Assembly (NCBI GenBank): GCA_047602295.1
Contig: JASGHP010000001.1
Coordinates: 5,952,001 to 6,016,000 of the forward strand
DNA from: JACMLD01 sp047602295
Lineage (GTDB): Bacteria; Bacteroidota; Bacteroidia; Chitinophagales; Chitinophagaceae
Direction of reading: 5' to 3'
Length of the DNA stretch: 64,000 nt
The notes beneath the pieces are model-generated. The model was not told where the DNA came from. It saw nothing but the letters and a program-made list of their open reading frames with translations, and searched no databases. Positions 33,298 through 42,174 of the stretch are shown here, piece after piece. Within the stretch, counting starts at the first letter, position 1. Each line of letters opens with the position of its first letter. The position numbers and the translations under genes are program-made.

Positions 33298-33323
33298 AAA
33301 GCCGGAAACAAAGTTCCGGCTTT
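33298..33323 (-). terminator. Rho-independent terminator of greA
   Basis: Stem AAAGCCGGAA / TTCCGGCTTT with a short loop; the minus strand continues with TTTTTTG. It starts 24 bases after the greA stop. Confidence 0.85.
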
Positions 33324-33346
33324 ATATTAGAGAGTACTAATTAGGA

Positions 33347-33820
33347 TTATGCAGAAATGCTTTCAACTTTAAATTTAATAACGCCTGCAGGCACATTTAC
33401 ATCTACAACATCACCCACAATTCTTCCCAGCAAAGATTTGCCAATGGGAGAAGTAACAGATATTTTGCCCAGCTTAAGATCAGCTTCTTTCTCAGAAACA
33501 ATTTGGTAGCTTACTTGCTTTTTAGTGCTCAGGTTCGTAAGCGCTACTTTGGTAAGGATGCTTACTTTGCTTGTATCAATAGTAGTGGTGTCTACAATTC
33601 TTACATTGGCCAAATCGCTTTCCATCTTTTTTAAACGTGCCTCCAAAAGACCTTGGGCCTCTTTGGCAGCATCATATTCAGCATTTTCTTTCAAATCGCC
33701 TTTTTCACGGGCTTCTGCAATAGCTTTGGAAGCCGCAGGCCTGTCAACAGTTTTCATGCGCTGTAACTCTGCTTTCATTTGTTCCAGCGTCTCCTTTGTC
33801 ACGTAAATTACTTCACTCAT
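33347..33820 (-). CDS. greA: Transcription elongation factor GreA
   Basis: 157 residues, normal length. The N-terminal coiled coil contains RPAASKAIAEAREKGDLKENAEYDAAKEAQGLLEARLKKME with the acidic tip DLKENAEYDAA, and the C-terminal FKBP-like domain ends SPIGKSLLGRIVGDVVDVNVPAGVIKFKVESI. GreA rescues backtracked RNA polymerase by stimulating transcript cleavage. Confidence 0.97.
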   Translation of the reverse strand: MSEVIYVTKETLEQMKAELQRMKTVDRPAASKAIAEAREKGDLKENAEYDAAKEAQGLLEARLKKMESDLANVRIVDTTTIDTSKVSILTKVALTNLSTKKQVSYQIVSEKEADLKLGKISVTSPIGKSLLGRIVGDVVDVNVPAGVIKFKVESISA

Positions 33821-34002
33821 AACACTTCTTTGATTAGTAAACAGAAAAAAATAACAACGCCCCAGTTGTGATACCGAAGCGTTGCTATAGATTACTACGA
33901 AGATACGGCTTTTTTTGCTCCAAAAATCGGGTGCTTAAAAAAGTAAATAGCTGGTTTTAACGCAATTGCGTCTTCCGGCAGTACTTCTAACTATATTGTT
34001 TC

Positions 34003-34467
34003 CTAGTCACGTACAAAAGTATATTCGTAGGTATAGCCTCCCTGGGTATATACGGCTTTAAATGATGATCCGCCGTTATAATCGTTGTCATCAAACCGCC
34101 AACTACCAGCGGGGTTGTTGTTACCGGCTTCATAAAGTGTAAGTGAAAAAACATTGTGATAGCCCTGCTGATAACGTCCATAGCCATCGTAATAACCATC
34201 CGTTACAGGGTACATGCTCCAGCTTCCATACAATGAACCAATCGCATCACTGTAAGAAACGTTTCCGTTGGATTTAAAAACGAAGGTGCCATTTTCATAG
34301 CCAGTGCTAACGGACTGCCATTTGTAAGCATCATATCTTTCTACAGATTGCAAATACCACCTGCCAGATAATGCAGGTGTATAAGAAACATCTACAAACT
34401 TCTTGCAGGAAGAAGCAAACATTACAATAAGAGCGGTTGATAAAAGGAATAGTAAATTTCTTTTCAT
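34003..34467 (-). CDS. Hypothetical lipoprotein
   Basis: 154 residues. MKRNLLFLLSTALIVMFASSCKKF is a lipoprotein signal with lipobox FASSC (cleavage before Cys). The remainder has lipocalin-like beta strands (LSGRWYLQSVERYDAYKWQSVSTGYENGTFVFKSNGNVSYSD, GSWSMYPVTDGYYDGYGRYQQGYHNVFSLTLYEAGNNNPAGSWRFDDND), rich in tyrosine and glycine. This resembles the short lipocalin-like lipoproteins common in this phylum. Surface or periplasmic location is likely; function unknown. Confidence 0.72.
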   Translation of the reverse strand: MKRNLLFLLSTALIVMFASSCKKFVDVSYTPALSGRWYLQSVERYDAYKWQSVSTGYENGTFVFKSNGNVSYSDAIGSLYGSWSMYPVTDGYYDGYGRYQQGYHNVFSLTLYEAGNNNPAGSWRFDDNDYNGGSSFKAVYTQGGYTYEYTFVRD

Positions 34468-34531
34468 AATAGAGTGTTTACTATTATACATTCAAAAGCA
34501 TACCGGATGATTGTAAGTAACTGTTAAAACA

Positions 34532-34553
34532 AAAAGGGCCGAAGCCCTTTTCC
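34532..34553 (-). terminator. Rho-independent terminator with UUCG loop
   Basis: Stem AAAAGGGC / GCCCTTTT; on the minus strand the loop is TTCG, an extra-stable tetraloop, followed by TTTTTG. It ends the 2-hydroxyacid dehydrogenase transcription unit. Confidence 0.83.
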
Positions 34554-34610
34554 ATTTTATTTTTATTGCCATTAAACTATGCTGAAAAACTAACGTCTAT
34601 GCGCAGGCTT

Positions 34611-35534
34611 TTATAAATCCAATTTATCCAAAACTATTTTTGCCATTTTATAAAATGCCTCGTGTGTATAACCGGCTATATGCGGTGTTACCAGCACATT
34701 ATTTTGCGCAAGCAGCCATTGCAGTTGTTCTTTCTGCTCTGCAGTGTAAGTGTCCAGTTTTTCGTTTTCTAATACATCCAGTGCCGCGCCTGCTATTTTA
34801 TTATTCCTGAGGGCATTGATAACAGCAGCCGTATCATGCACTTTACCGCGTGATGCGTTAATGAAATAAGGTTTCTGTGTAAGTGCATTAAAGAAAACAT
34901 CGTTGGCCATATGCTTTGTTTCATCTGTAAGCGGCACATGAAAACTAATAACATCTGCATACCTGCATATCTGATCTAATTCCGCTTCCCTGATATTTCC
35001 TTTGGCGAAACCATTTTTATATTTATCATAGGCCAGTATGGTTACATCAAAAGAGGAAAGCACTTTGGCAAAAGCGCCACCCGCATTTCCGAAGCCAATA
35101 ATACCAACTGTTTTGCCAGTTAATTCATAGCCGCGGTTTTCATCCCTAATCCATTTGCCTTCTTTTACTTCATTCATGCTCTTATAGATATTATTCATAA
35201 GCCCCAGCAACATGCCCAATGCCTGCTCTCCTACTGCATTGCGGTTTCCTTCCGGGCTGCTTACACATTTTATTCCTTTTGCTTCTGCATAATTGGTATC
35301 TATTAATTCCATCCCGCTGCCTAAACGGCCAATCCATTTCAATAATGGCGCTTTGTCTATAATAGCTTTATCAATGGTAAGACGTGTGGTAACAATCAGA
35401 CCTTCTGCTTCATGTATAATGCTTTCTAATTGGGCATAGGTTATTTGTGGTTGATAAACAATTTCAAAACCATTTTTCTCCAGGCGTTCTTTAAGGTAAT
35501 CGTGTACTTTGGCTGTTACTATAACTTTTCGCAT
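34611..35534 (-). CDS. D-isomer-specific 2-hydroxyacid dehydrogenase (phosphoglycerate dehydrogenase-like)
   Basis: 307 residues. Catalytic domain with LKWIGRLGSGMELID (catalytic Arg region), NAD-binding domain with VGIIGFGNAGGAFAK (GxGxxG), ADVISFHVPLTDETKHMAND, FINASRGKVHDTAAVINALRNNKIAGAALDVLENE, and the catalytic His in NVLVTPHIAGYTHEA. This is the ordinary layout of D-2-hydroxyacid dehydrogenases such as SerA, though it lacks the C-terminal ACT domain. Its substrate could be 3-phosphoglycerate or another 2-hydroxyacid. It is 16 bases downstream of rsmA on the same strand. Confidence 0.9.
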   Translation of the reverse strand: MRKVIVTAKVHDYLKERLEKNGFEIVYQPQITYAQLESIIHEAEGLIVTTRLTIDKAIIDKAPLLKWIGRLGSGMELIDTNYAEAKGIKCVSSPEGNRNAVGEQALGMLLGLMNNIYKSMNEVKEGKWIRDENRGYELTGKTVGIIGFGNAGGAFAKVLSSFDVTILAYDKYKNGFAKGNIREAELDQICRYADVISFHVPLTDETKHMANDVFFNALTQKPYFINASRGKVHDTAAVINALRNNKIAGAALDVLENEKLDTYTAEQKEQLQWLLAQNNVLVTPHIAGYTHEAFYKMAKIVLDKLDL

Positions 35535-35549
35535 AAATATTTCCGTGCT

Positions 35550-36302
35550 TTATCTCATTTTAAATGTTAGCGATGCAAATTGTTCAATACTCAATTGCTC
35601 CGCTCTTTTATTAAATATTTCATCGTTTAAAAGTTCCGGCTCAAACAAACCTCTCACTGCATTGCGCAATGTTTTCCTGCGCTGATTAAAAGCAGTTTTA
35701 ACCAATAAGAACAAATGTTTCTCGCTCCTCATTGGTACGCTTGTTTGCAATGGCCTCAAACGAATGACTGCACTCTTTACTTTGGGTGGCGGATTAAATG
35801 CATTCTCATCAATTTCAAATAAATACTCTGCTGTAAAAAATGCCTGTACCAATACACTGGTTACACCGTATACTTTACTGCCTTCTTTGGCAACAATTCT
35901 TTCTGCCACTTCTTTTTGAAACATGCCCACCATGCACTCAACATTCTCTTTCCATTCTAAAATTTTAAAAACAATTTGAGAAGAAATATTATAGGGGAAA
36001 TTACCCACTACTGTAAAATTTCCTTCAAAAGGTTTTTCAATATCCAGGAAACTTTTATGAATGATTTTGTCTTTTAGCAAAGGATAAGTTTGCTGCAGGT
36101 ATTGCACTTTCTCATCATCTACTTCCACACATTTAAAATCTATACCTGGCAAAGGCAGCAGGTATTTTGTTAATGCACCACCACCCGGACCTACTTCCAA
36201 TAATTGTTGGAAAGCATTTTCCTGCAATGCAGCTACTATTCGTTTACAAACAGATTCATCTTTTAAAAAATGCTGGCCAAGAGACTTCTTTAACGTATAC
36301 AT
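35550..36302 (-). CDS. rsmA: 16S rRNA (adenine(1518)-N(6)/adenine(1519)-N(6))-dimethyltransferase RsmA
   Basis: 250 residues. SLGQHFLKDESVCKRIVAALQ at the N-terminus, SAM-binding LLEVGPGGGALTKYLL, and the adenine-binding VVGNFPYNISSQIVFKILE are the KsgA/RsmA motifs. It dimethylates two adjacent adenines in helix 45 of 16S rRNA late in 30S assembly. Confidence 0.97.
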   Translation of the reverse strand: MYTLKKSLGQHFLKDESVCKRIVAALQENAFQQLLEVGPGGGALTKYLLPLPGIDFKCVEVDDEKVQYLQQTYPLLKDKIIHKSFLDIEKPFEGNFTVVGNFPYNISSQIVFKILEWKENVECMVGMFQKEVAERIVAKEGSKVYGVTSVLVQAFFTAEYLFEIDENAFNPPPKVKSAVIRLRPLQTSVPMRSEKHLFLLVKTAFNQRRKTLRNAVRGLFEPELLNDEIFNKRAEQLSIEQFASLTFKMR

Positions 36303-36348
36303 TACTGCAAAAATACAGCAAGTTGTTTAGTTAGCCGGCCCAAACAAA

Positions 36349-36371
36349 AAACCCTCCACAGGGGAGGGTTT
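36349..36371 (-). terminator. Rho-independent terminator of the large T9SS cargo gene
   Basis: Stem AACCCTCC / GGAGGGTT with a short loop; on the minus strand a run of T residues follows. It lies 40 bases after the stop of the T9SS gene at 36412, between it and rsmA. Confidence 0.78.
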
Positions 36372-36411
36372 GGCTAGGGGAGCCTTTGGTTGTTAACTGT
36401 ACTGCTTATCT

Positions 36412-39036
36412 TTAATTTTTTCTGATAATTAATTTTACGTTAGCGTGTGCATTGCCTGCATCCAAACGCAGTATGTAAATACCACTTGCTAATCTGTCTA
36501 ATGATTGAAGGTTGACCTGGTTGTTACCCGCGGTTACTGCGATATTTTGCATAGATACCAGTTGCCCCTTGTTATCGATTATAGCAATATTTCCACTAGA
36601 CGCTGCTGTTACATTGAATTTCACCGTAGCCCTATCCACTGCAGGGTTTGGATATACTACCACAGATTGACTGATATCTGTATTGTAGGTAGATTTTACA
36701 GTGCTGTATTTAACTGTACCACCTACTGCATTCAGCTTAATTCTATAGTACAATTTACCTTCAGCAGCAGTCTTGTCTGTATAAGAATAACTTGTATTAG
36801 TGGTAGAATTATTGCTGGCAACACTGGCTATGGTAGACCAATCCAGTCCATTTACAGATCTTTCTACATTAAAGTTTGAAAGTTCGTTTACATTGCCTGT
36901 TATAGTCCAATTTAAAACAGTAGCTGCGCCTGAATTTTTGCTAAGATCAAAAGCAAGGAAATCTACCGGCAGGTTCATACCCAATACGACCGGGTAATCT
37001 TCAACCTCACCATTTGCAAAATAACCTGTAGCGTCAGATGTAGTCATTCCATTGCTAGCGCTGGTAACCCTTATGCGCAAATAAGTTCTCAGCAAAGAGC
37101 TCGTAGGCACAGTTATAGAATTCCAGTTGATAGTAACAAGCTGTGTAGAGCCGCTGTTATTTACTGTAACCGATCTTCCTTCGCCAGCATCAAACACACC
37201 ATTGAAGTTGTAATCTAACCAGGCTATTACTGTAGCATTGGAGCCAGTGTTATTAAATACATTTACTTGTATAGAATAATTAGTTGTACCACCAAAGTTC
37301 AATAAAGAAGGTGCTGCACCAAGACCGTCATCATAATTGTCCTGGTCTGCCTGTGTTGTTTGCCCCCTGAAATTCCATTCAATATCTTCATTTGCACCGA
37401 GACGCAATTTAGAATCAATTTCATGAACTGCAGGATCACCTGATGTTGGATCATAACTTGCAGGTGCATCGCCAAAATCTACTTTTGGTTTGAAAGCTTC
37501 GCCACCATCACGTGCATTACTATTCCAGTCTGCAGAAGTAGCACCTGTAACATTTACTTTAGTTCCAACTACTCCAGCAGCATAAGGCGCAATTTTATCA
37601 TCCAGCCAATAAAGGCTACCATCCCATGTTTGTGTTACCTGGCGGGGAGTGGTTTGGCCACCAGTTGGTGTATATGTATTTACAATAAGGCCAGACTGCA
37701 AACTGTAGTGAACAAAATTAGGACCATTGCTAGAGCTGTTAAAGTCGATCAGTAATCCATCTTTCAAATCAAAATCACCCCAGTCATGTATTGTATTACC
37801 AGCACCATCATCTGCTAGATATGCATATACCTGGCTGGCTTTGATAGCATTACCAGAAGCATCAAAATCAATTCTCCATACCATGGACTTTCTTTTTGCT
37901 GAACTGGCGTTGTTGTCTTTATCAGGACCTGAACCTTCAATACCCAGGTAATAAGCGCCATCGTAAAATGCACCACCACCAAGCTCAATACCCTGGTTGA
38001 ACGTAGGTATGCCTAATGTATTTACGTTAGCAATAACAGTGGTAATTGTACCTGTATTATAATCGTATTTTTTAACACTTTTATTAGCAGCAATGGTTGC
38101 TGCATTGGTATTACCATCGGCGCAATAATAAACGTAATGCTGATAAGGGTCGTAACCAAGGTTATTTTCGTAAGACAATGATGCGTCCTGGAACATATTT
38201 TTTGCTTTACCAGTAGCAGGATCAACATAAGAAATATTATTGCTGGTTGAATTAGCAACTACGTAAGAAGGCTGTCCGTTATACGGTTTTGCAACAGCAA
38301 AATAATTATTAGGAAAACTCTGGTAAACACAAGCCGCAATATCAGAAAACCAGAAATCGCCTGCCGTGCCGCCTATTGCTATTGAAACAGATTTCACACC
38401 ATTGGTAGAAGAACCAGGTATAGATATATTAAGTGTTCCTTTTGTGCTTGAATTAGATACGCTTGATGCCAATGCAGTTGCAGAAGCGATAACAGTACCA
38501 CTGCCTAAAACTGTAACATTGCCGCTTGTAACCACACTCATCGTAACCGCAGTAGCGATTCCTAATCCGTCTTTTGCAGTGATAGTAGCAGTTTGTGAAG
38601 CGTCTATATCATAAAGGCTGAACTTTACATTGTTTACAATGCTATCGAAAGTAAGTGTAATAGTACCATTACCTGTGTAAGCAATAGCGTTGCCCGAACC
38701 ATAAGAACCTGATGTTGCAGTGTTGGTGGTATTTACACCAGTAGAAGTAATAGAACCACTGGTCATATAAATATTTACAATGTTTCTGCCGATAGAAAAG
38801 TTCTGGCTTTTTATCATTGCAGAGGTAACATATGTAGAAGGATAATAAGGTATAGTACCGTTTGAATAAAGATATTCTCTGTTATCCCATTTTAGGGTGG
38901 CAGTAGACGCACCTGTAGGACACTGCGCATTTATTGCCTGAACAGATATCAAGCTAATAGCAAACAGGCATACAATCGTTTTAAACAGGGGTTTGAACCC
39001 GAAATAAATCGGATTCAACGGATTATGCTCATTCAT
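36412..39036 (-). CDS. Large T9SS cargo protein with GEVED domain
   Basis: 874 residues. The chosen ATG at 39036 begins MNEHNPLNPIYFGFKPLFKT and a signal sequence ending SVQAINAQ. The first half has beta-rich repeats (GTVIASATALASSVSNSSTKG, an SMP-30-like NNISYVDPATGKAKNMF block). The middle carries a GEVED domain (IRVTSASNGMTTSDATGYFANGEVEDYPVVLG), common in secreted Bacteroidota proteins. The C-terminus ends with the T9SS sorting domain (VVVYPNPAVDRATVKFN ... GIYILRLDAGNAHANVKLIIRKN). It is therefore exported and attached to the surface or released. No enzymatic activity is evident. Confidence 0.88.
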   Translation of the reverse strand: MNEHNPLNPIYFGFKPLFKTIVCLFAISLISVQAINAQCPTGASTATLKWDNREYLYSNGTIPYYPSTYVTSAMIKSQNFSIGRNIVNIYMTSGSITSTGVNTTNTATSGSYGSGNAIAYTGNGTITLTFDSIVNNVKFSLYDIDASQTATITAKDGLGIATAVTMSVVTSGNVTVLGSGTVIASATALASSVSNSSTKGTLNISIPGSSTNGVKSVSIAIGGTAGDFWFSDIAACVYQSFPNNYFAVAKPYNGQPSYVVANSTSNNISYVDPATGKAKNMFQDASLSYENNLGYDPYQHYVYYCADGNTNAATIAANKSVKKYDYNTGTITTVIANVNTLGIPTFNQGIELGGGAFYDGAYYLGIEGSGPDKDNNASSAKRKSMVWRIDFDASGNAIKASQVYAYLADDGAGNTIHDWGDFDLKDGLLIDFNSSSNGPNFVHYSLQSGLIVNTYTPTGGQTTPRQVTQTWDGSLYWLDDKIAPYAAGVVGTKVNVTGATSADWNSNARDGGEAFKPKVDFGDAPASYDPTSGDPAVHEIDSKLRLGANEDIEWNFRGQTTQADQDNYDDGLGAAPSLLNFGGTTNYSIQVNVFNNTGSNATVIAWLDYNFNGVFDAGEGRSVTVNNSGSTQLVTINWNSITVPTSSLLRTYLRIRVTSASNGMTTSDATGYFANGEVEDYPVVLGMNLPVDFLAFDLSKNSGAATVLNWTITGNVNELSNFNVERSVNGLDWSTIASVASNNSTTNTSYSYTDKTAAEGKLYYRIKLNAVGGTVKYSTVKSTYNTDISQSVVVYPNPAVDRATVKFNVTAASSGNIAIIDNKGQLVSMQNIAVTAGNNQVNLQSLDRLASGIYILRLDAGNAHANVKLIIRKN

Positions 39037-39608
39037 ACGAGTATAGGATTTACCAGAAACAGTATTTCTACTGTCTACTACTAAACATTTAACGCATAAA
39101 TCGTAAATATTAGTATTTACAAATAGTAAATACAAATACCTACTCAGTATAAGTACTATTTGTTCTACCATATCAGGGTTTGTTCTTTCGTTTTTCATGA
39201 TTTACTATTTTAGAATAATAAATTTGCTTAGAATCACCAACAGACATGCCATGAAGGAACTGGAAAAACACTTAAGCCCAAACAAGCGCTGGTTGTCAGA
39301 AAAAAAATAGATTACTACTGATTACTAAGAAATTGTACTTAAAATTTTTCGACGAATGGATGGCTATAAAACAGGAGAATTAAGTAAAATCCAATATTAT
39401 TCCGTAGATGGGAACAGCTTTTGGGAATCGGGAAAGAACGCTAAATGCTTGTAACAGGAAATACCAGACTTGAGCGTAGAAGTACCCGGATTGTTGTAGA
39501 TACAGCTCATCTTTACCAGTAATAATAAAATAATACTTAGATGAGCAAAGCTTTTCTATTTTTATTCAAATCGCTTTATAAATCAACTTTTTAAATTATT
39601 TCTGCAGG
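39037..39608. other. Non-coding region between the T9SS gene and the phosphatase gene
   Basis: 572 bases with no credible gene. It holds a perfect 8-base inverted repeat, GTATTTAC-AAATA-GTAAATAC, at 39113-39133, about 80 bases before the T9SS gene start, which could be an operator. Several short peptides of fewer than 30 codons are open, but none has convincing features. Promoters for both divergent genes must be here. Confidence 0.5.
39113..39133. promoter_or_regulatory. Palindromic operator candidate upstream of the large T9SS gene
   Basis: GTATTTAC (39113-39120), five-base spacer AAATA, GTAAATAC (39126-39133). Perfect 8-base arms in an AT-rich region; no regulator is adjacent, so the role is only suggested. 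Confidence 0.35.
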
Positions 39609-42116
39609 ATGAAATCACCTATTCGCGCCAATCGTATTTTATTGGGCATTTTATTACTAATCGTAACAGGCCAGGCCAAAGCAGACAGCACTTACATAAA
39701 ATTTGGCGCTGTCTGGAAGTTTTTTGATAAAGGCGTTGCTGCTCCTGTTGGCAAAGCGGCAGCAGACTGGCGCCAGCTTTCTTTTAATGATGCATCATGG
39801 AAGAGCGGACCGGCAGAGTTTGGCTATGGCGCCAATAAAGAAAGAACAACTATAAGCTTTGGGGCCAATGCGGACAATAAATACATCAGTACCTATTTCA
39901 GGCGGGTTGTAAATATTGCAAACCTTGCAGACTATACTAAAATCAGGTTGAATGCATATATAGATGATGGCGCTGTAATTTATGTAAATGGTAAGGAGGT
40001 TGCCCGTTTCAATATAGAAGGTCAACCAGACTACAATACGCTGGCTGCAAAAGCAGAAGACAATGGAAACACCATTGCCAGTTTTGATATACCCGCCAGC
40101 AAATTTGCGAAAGGAAAAAATATAATAGCAGTAGAAGTACACCAATCTGCAGCAAACAGTGTTGGTTTAAGTTTCGATATGGAATTGATTGCTAAATCAA
40201 CTGCTGTAACAGAACCAGAGATACTGCGTGGCCCAATGCTACAGATGGTAAGCGAAAATGCCATTACCATTAAGTGGACCACCAGCACAGCCAGTTCTTC
40301 ACGCATAAAATTTGGGAGCAATGAAAATATTTTAAGCACTACACTCACAGATAAAAAAGATGTTACTGATCATGAAATGCGCATTACCGGATTGCAACCA
40401 GATAAAAAATATTTTTATGCAGTAGGTACAACTACTTCTATTTTAAAAGGCAGTTACCGCAATTATTTTACTACAGCCCCGCCTGCAACTACCAAACGAA
40501 AAATACGCATTGGTGTATTTGGAGACCCCGGTACCGGAACTATCAAGCAAAAGAGCTCCAGGGATAGTTATATAAAATTGAAAGGTGGTTATAACAATGC
40601 AGAAATGGTAATCATGTTAGGCGATAATGCATACAATGCGGGCACTGAAACAGAGCACAGCAATAAGTTCTTCAACATTTACGATAACAATGTTTTTGAC
40701 AACAATGTTATCTTTCCCGTACCAGGCAATCACGAGTATGCGAATGATCACTCCCGTGCAGTGGATCACAATATTCCTTATTACAGTGTTTTCACAGTAC
40801 CAACCAATGCTGAATCTGGTGGACTTGCATCTGGTACAGAGCATTATTACTCGTACGACTACGGGAATATCCATTTTATCATGCTGGACTCTTATGGATA
40901 CGATGGAGGCAGCCGCCTTTATGAGGATACCGCCAATGGTCCGCAGGCAGTTTGGTTAAAAGCAGATTTAGCTGCGAACGCTGGCAAACATAAATGGACA
41001 ATAGCCTGCCTGCATCATCCGCCTTATACCAACGGCTCACATATTTCTGACAAGGAACAAGACCTGGTAGCCATCAGAAGAAAAATAACGCCTATACTTG
41101 AAAGGTTCGGAGTAGACATGGTACTGGCAGGTCATAGCCATGTATATGAAAGAAGCTTTCTGGTAAAAGATCATATTGGGTTTGCAGATTCTTTTAATGA
41201 TGGCACAATACCTGGTGGCACAGCCGTAAGCTTATCCAATGCCCGTTATGATGGAAGCAAAGGCAACACTGCTTCTGCTGATACTAGTGCCTCAAATGGT
41301 TCCTGCCCATACTTTACAATAGACAGTGTATACAAACATGGTACTGTATATGTGGTAGCTGGTTCTGCAGGACAGGTAAACAGCAATAGCGCCAATACCT
41401 ACCCGGTTTTTTACACACGCAACCAGGCAGGCAGCATAGGCGGAGAAACCGGTGCACTCTACCTGGAAATAGAAGACAACAGGCTTGACGCAAAATTTGT
41501 AGGTAGTAGCGGCACTATACGTGATCAGTTTACCATTATGAAGGGTGTAAATAGAAAAACTATTATTAACGCTACTGCACAAAAACCTGTTGCTCTATCT
41601 GCTTCCTGGATTGGCGCTTACAACTGGCAAGCTATGCAGGGTGCTCCTGCTGTAACAAAAAATCAGCAACGCAGCATATCTGTAAAACCTGTATCAACCG
41701 GCCAGTTTACCTATTATGTAAGCGACAGCATCAGCCCCGAAAAGACTTGTGTGTCTGATACATTTACATTGCAGGTTACTTCTTCCATGGCGGTGACAGT
41801 TTCAAATTTTGATGCTTTGGTAAAAAACAAAACAGCACAGGTACAATGGACAAGTATGGCAGCCGCCAATAATGATTATTTCACCATAGAGCGTTCTGCC
41901 AATGGACAAGATTTTGAAACCATTATGGTAATGGATGCCAATGATAATAATAATCCGGCTATACATTATGAATTCGCAGACAATATACCATTGAAAGGAA
42001 AAACTTATTACAGGCTTTCTGCAACAGACAAAAACAATAACAAAGTAATTGTAGGCATTAAAAGTATCTTCAACGAGGCCGAAGGCATTAAAGGCGCTGC
42101 AACAGGTACTAATTGA
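39609..42116 (+). CDS. Exported purple-acid-phosphatase-like metallophosphoesterase
   Basis: 835 residues: signal peptide (ending GQAKA), a galactose-binding-like sandwich (about residues 27-205, with FSYGANKERTTISFGANADNKYISTYFRRVV-type motif), a purple acid phosphatase N-terminal FN3-like domain (LRGPMLQMVSENAITIKWTTS), then a metallophosphoesterase domain: IGVFGDPGTG, IMLGDNAYNAG, VPGNHEYAND, CLHHPPYTNG, VLAGHSHVYERSF. All metal ligands are present. A final beta domain (FDALVKNKTAQVQWTSMAAANNDYFTIERSANGQDFETI) is the stem that normally precedes a T9SS sorting domain, but the protein stops just after KSIFNEAEGIKGAATGTN without one. Confidence 0.88.
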   Translation: MKSPIRANRILLGILLLIVTGQAKADSTYIKFGAVWKFFDKGVAAPVGKAAADWRQLSFNDASWKSGPAEFGYGANKERTTISFGANADNKYISTYFRRVVNIANLADYTKIRLNAYIDDGAVIYVNGKEVARFNIEGQPDYNTLAAKAEDNGNTIASFDIPASKFAKGKNIIAVEVHQSAANSVGLSFDMELIAKSTAVTEPEILRGPMLQMVSENAITIKWTTSTASSSRIKFGSNENILSTTLTDKKDVTDHEMRITGLQPDKKYFYAVGTTTSILKGSYRNYFTTAPPATTKRKIRIGVFGDPGTGTIKQKSSRDSYIKLKGGYNNAEMVIMLGDNAYNAGTETEHSNKFFNIYDNNVFDNNVIFPVPGNHEYANDHSRAVDHNIPYYSVFTVPTNAESGGLASGTEHYYSYDYGNIHFIMLDSYGYDGGSRLYEDTANGPQAVWLKADLAANAGKHKWTIACLHHPPYTNGSHISDKEQDLVAIRRKITPILERFGVDMVLAGHSHVYERSFLVKDHIGFADSFNDGTIPGGTAVSLSNARYDGSKGNTASADTSASNGSCPYFTIDSVYKHGTVYVVAGSAGQVNSNSANTYPVFYTRNQAGSIGGETGALYLEIEDNRLDAKFVGSSGTIRDQFTIMKGVNRKTIINATAQKPVALSASWIGAYNWQAMQGAPAVTKNQQRSISVKPVSTGQFTYYVSDSISPEKTCVSDTFTLQVTSSMAVTVSNFDALVKNKTAQVQWTSMAAANNDYFTIERSANGQDFETIMVMDANDNNNPAIHYEFADNIPLKGKTYYRLSATDKNNNKVIVGIKSIFNEAEGIKGAATGTN

Positions 42117-42174
42117 TCAATAAATGATGATTCTTGCACCGATGCCTACTTAAAGAAATTAATCGCTATAGATC

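Noticed and set aside
39250..39310. Short ORF MKELEKHLSPNKRWLSEKK
   Set aside because: Nineteen codons with no start signal, neighbours or conserved pattern; not distinguishable from chance.
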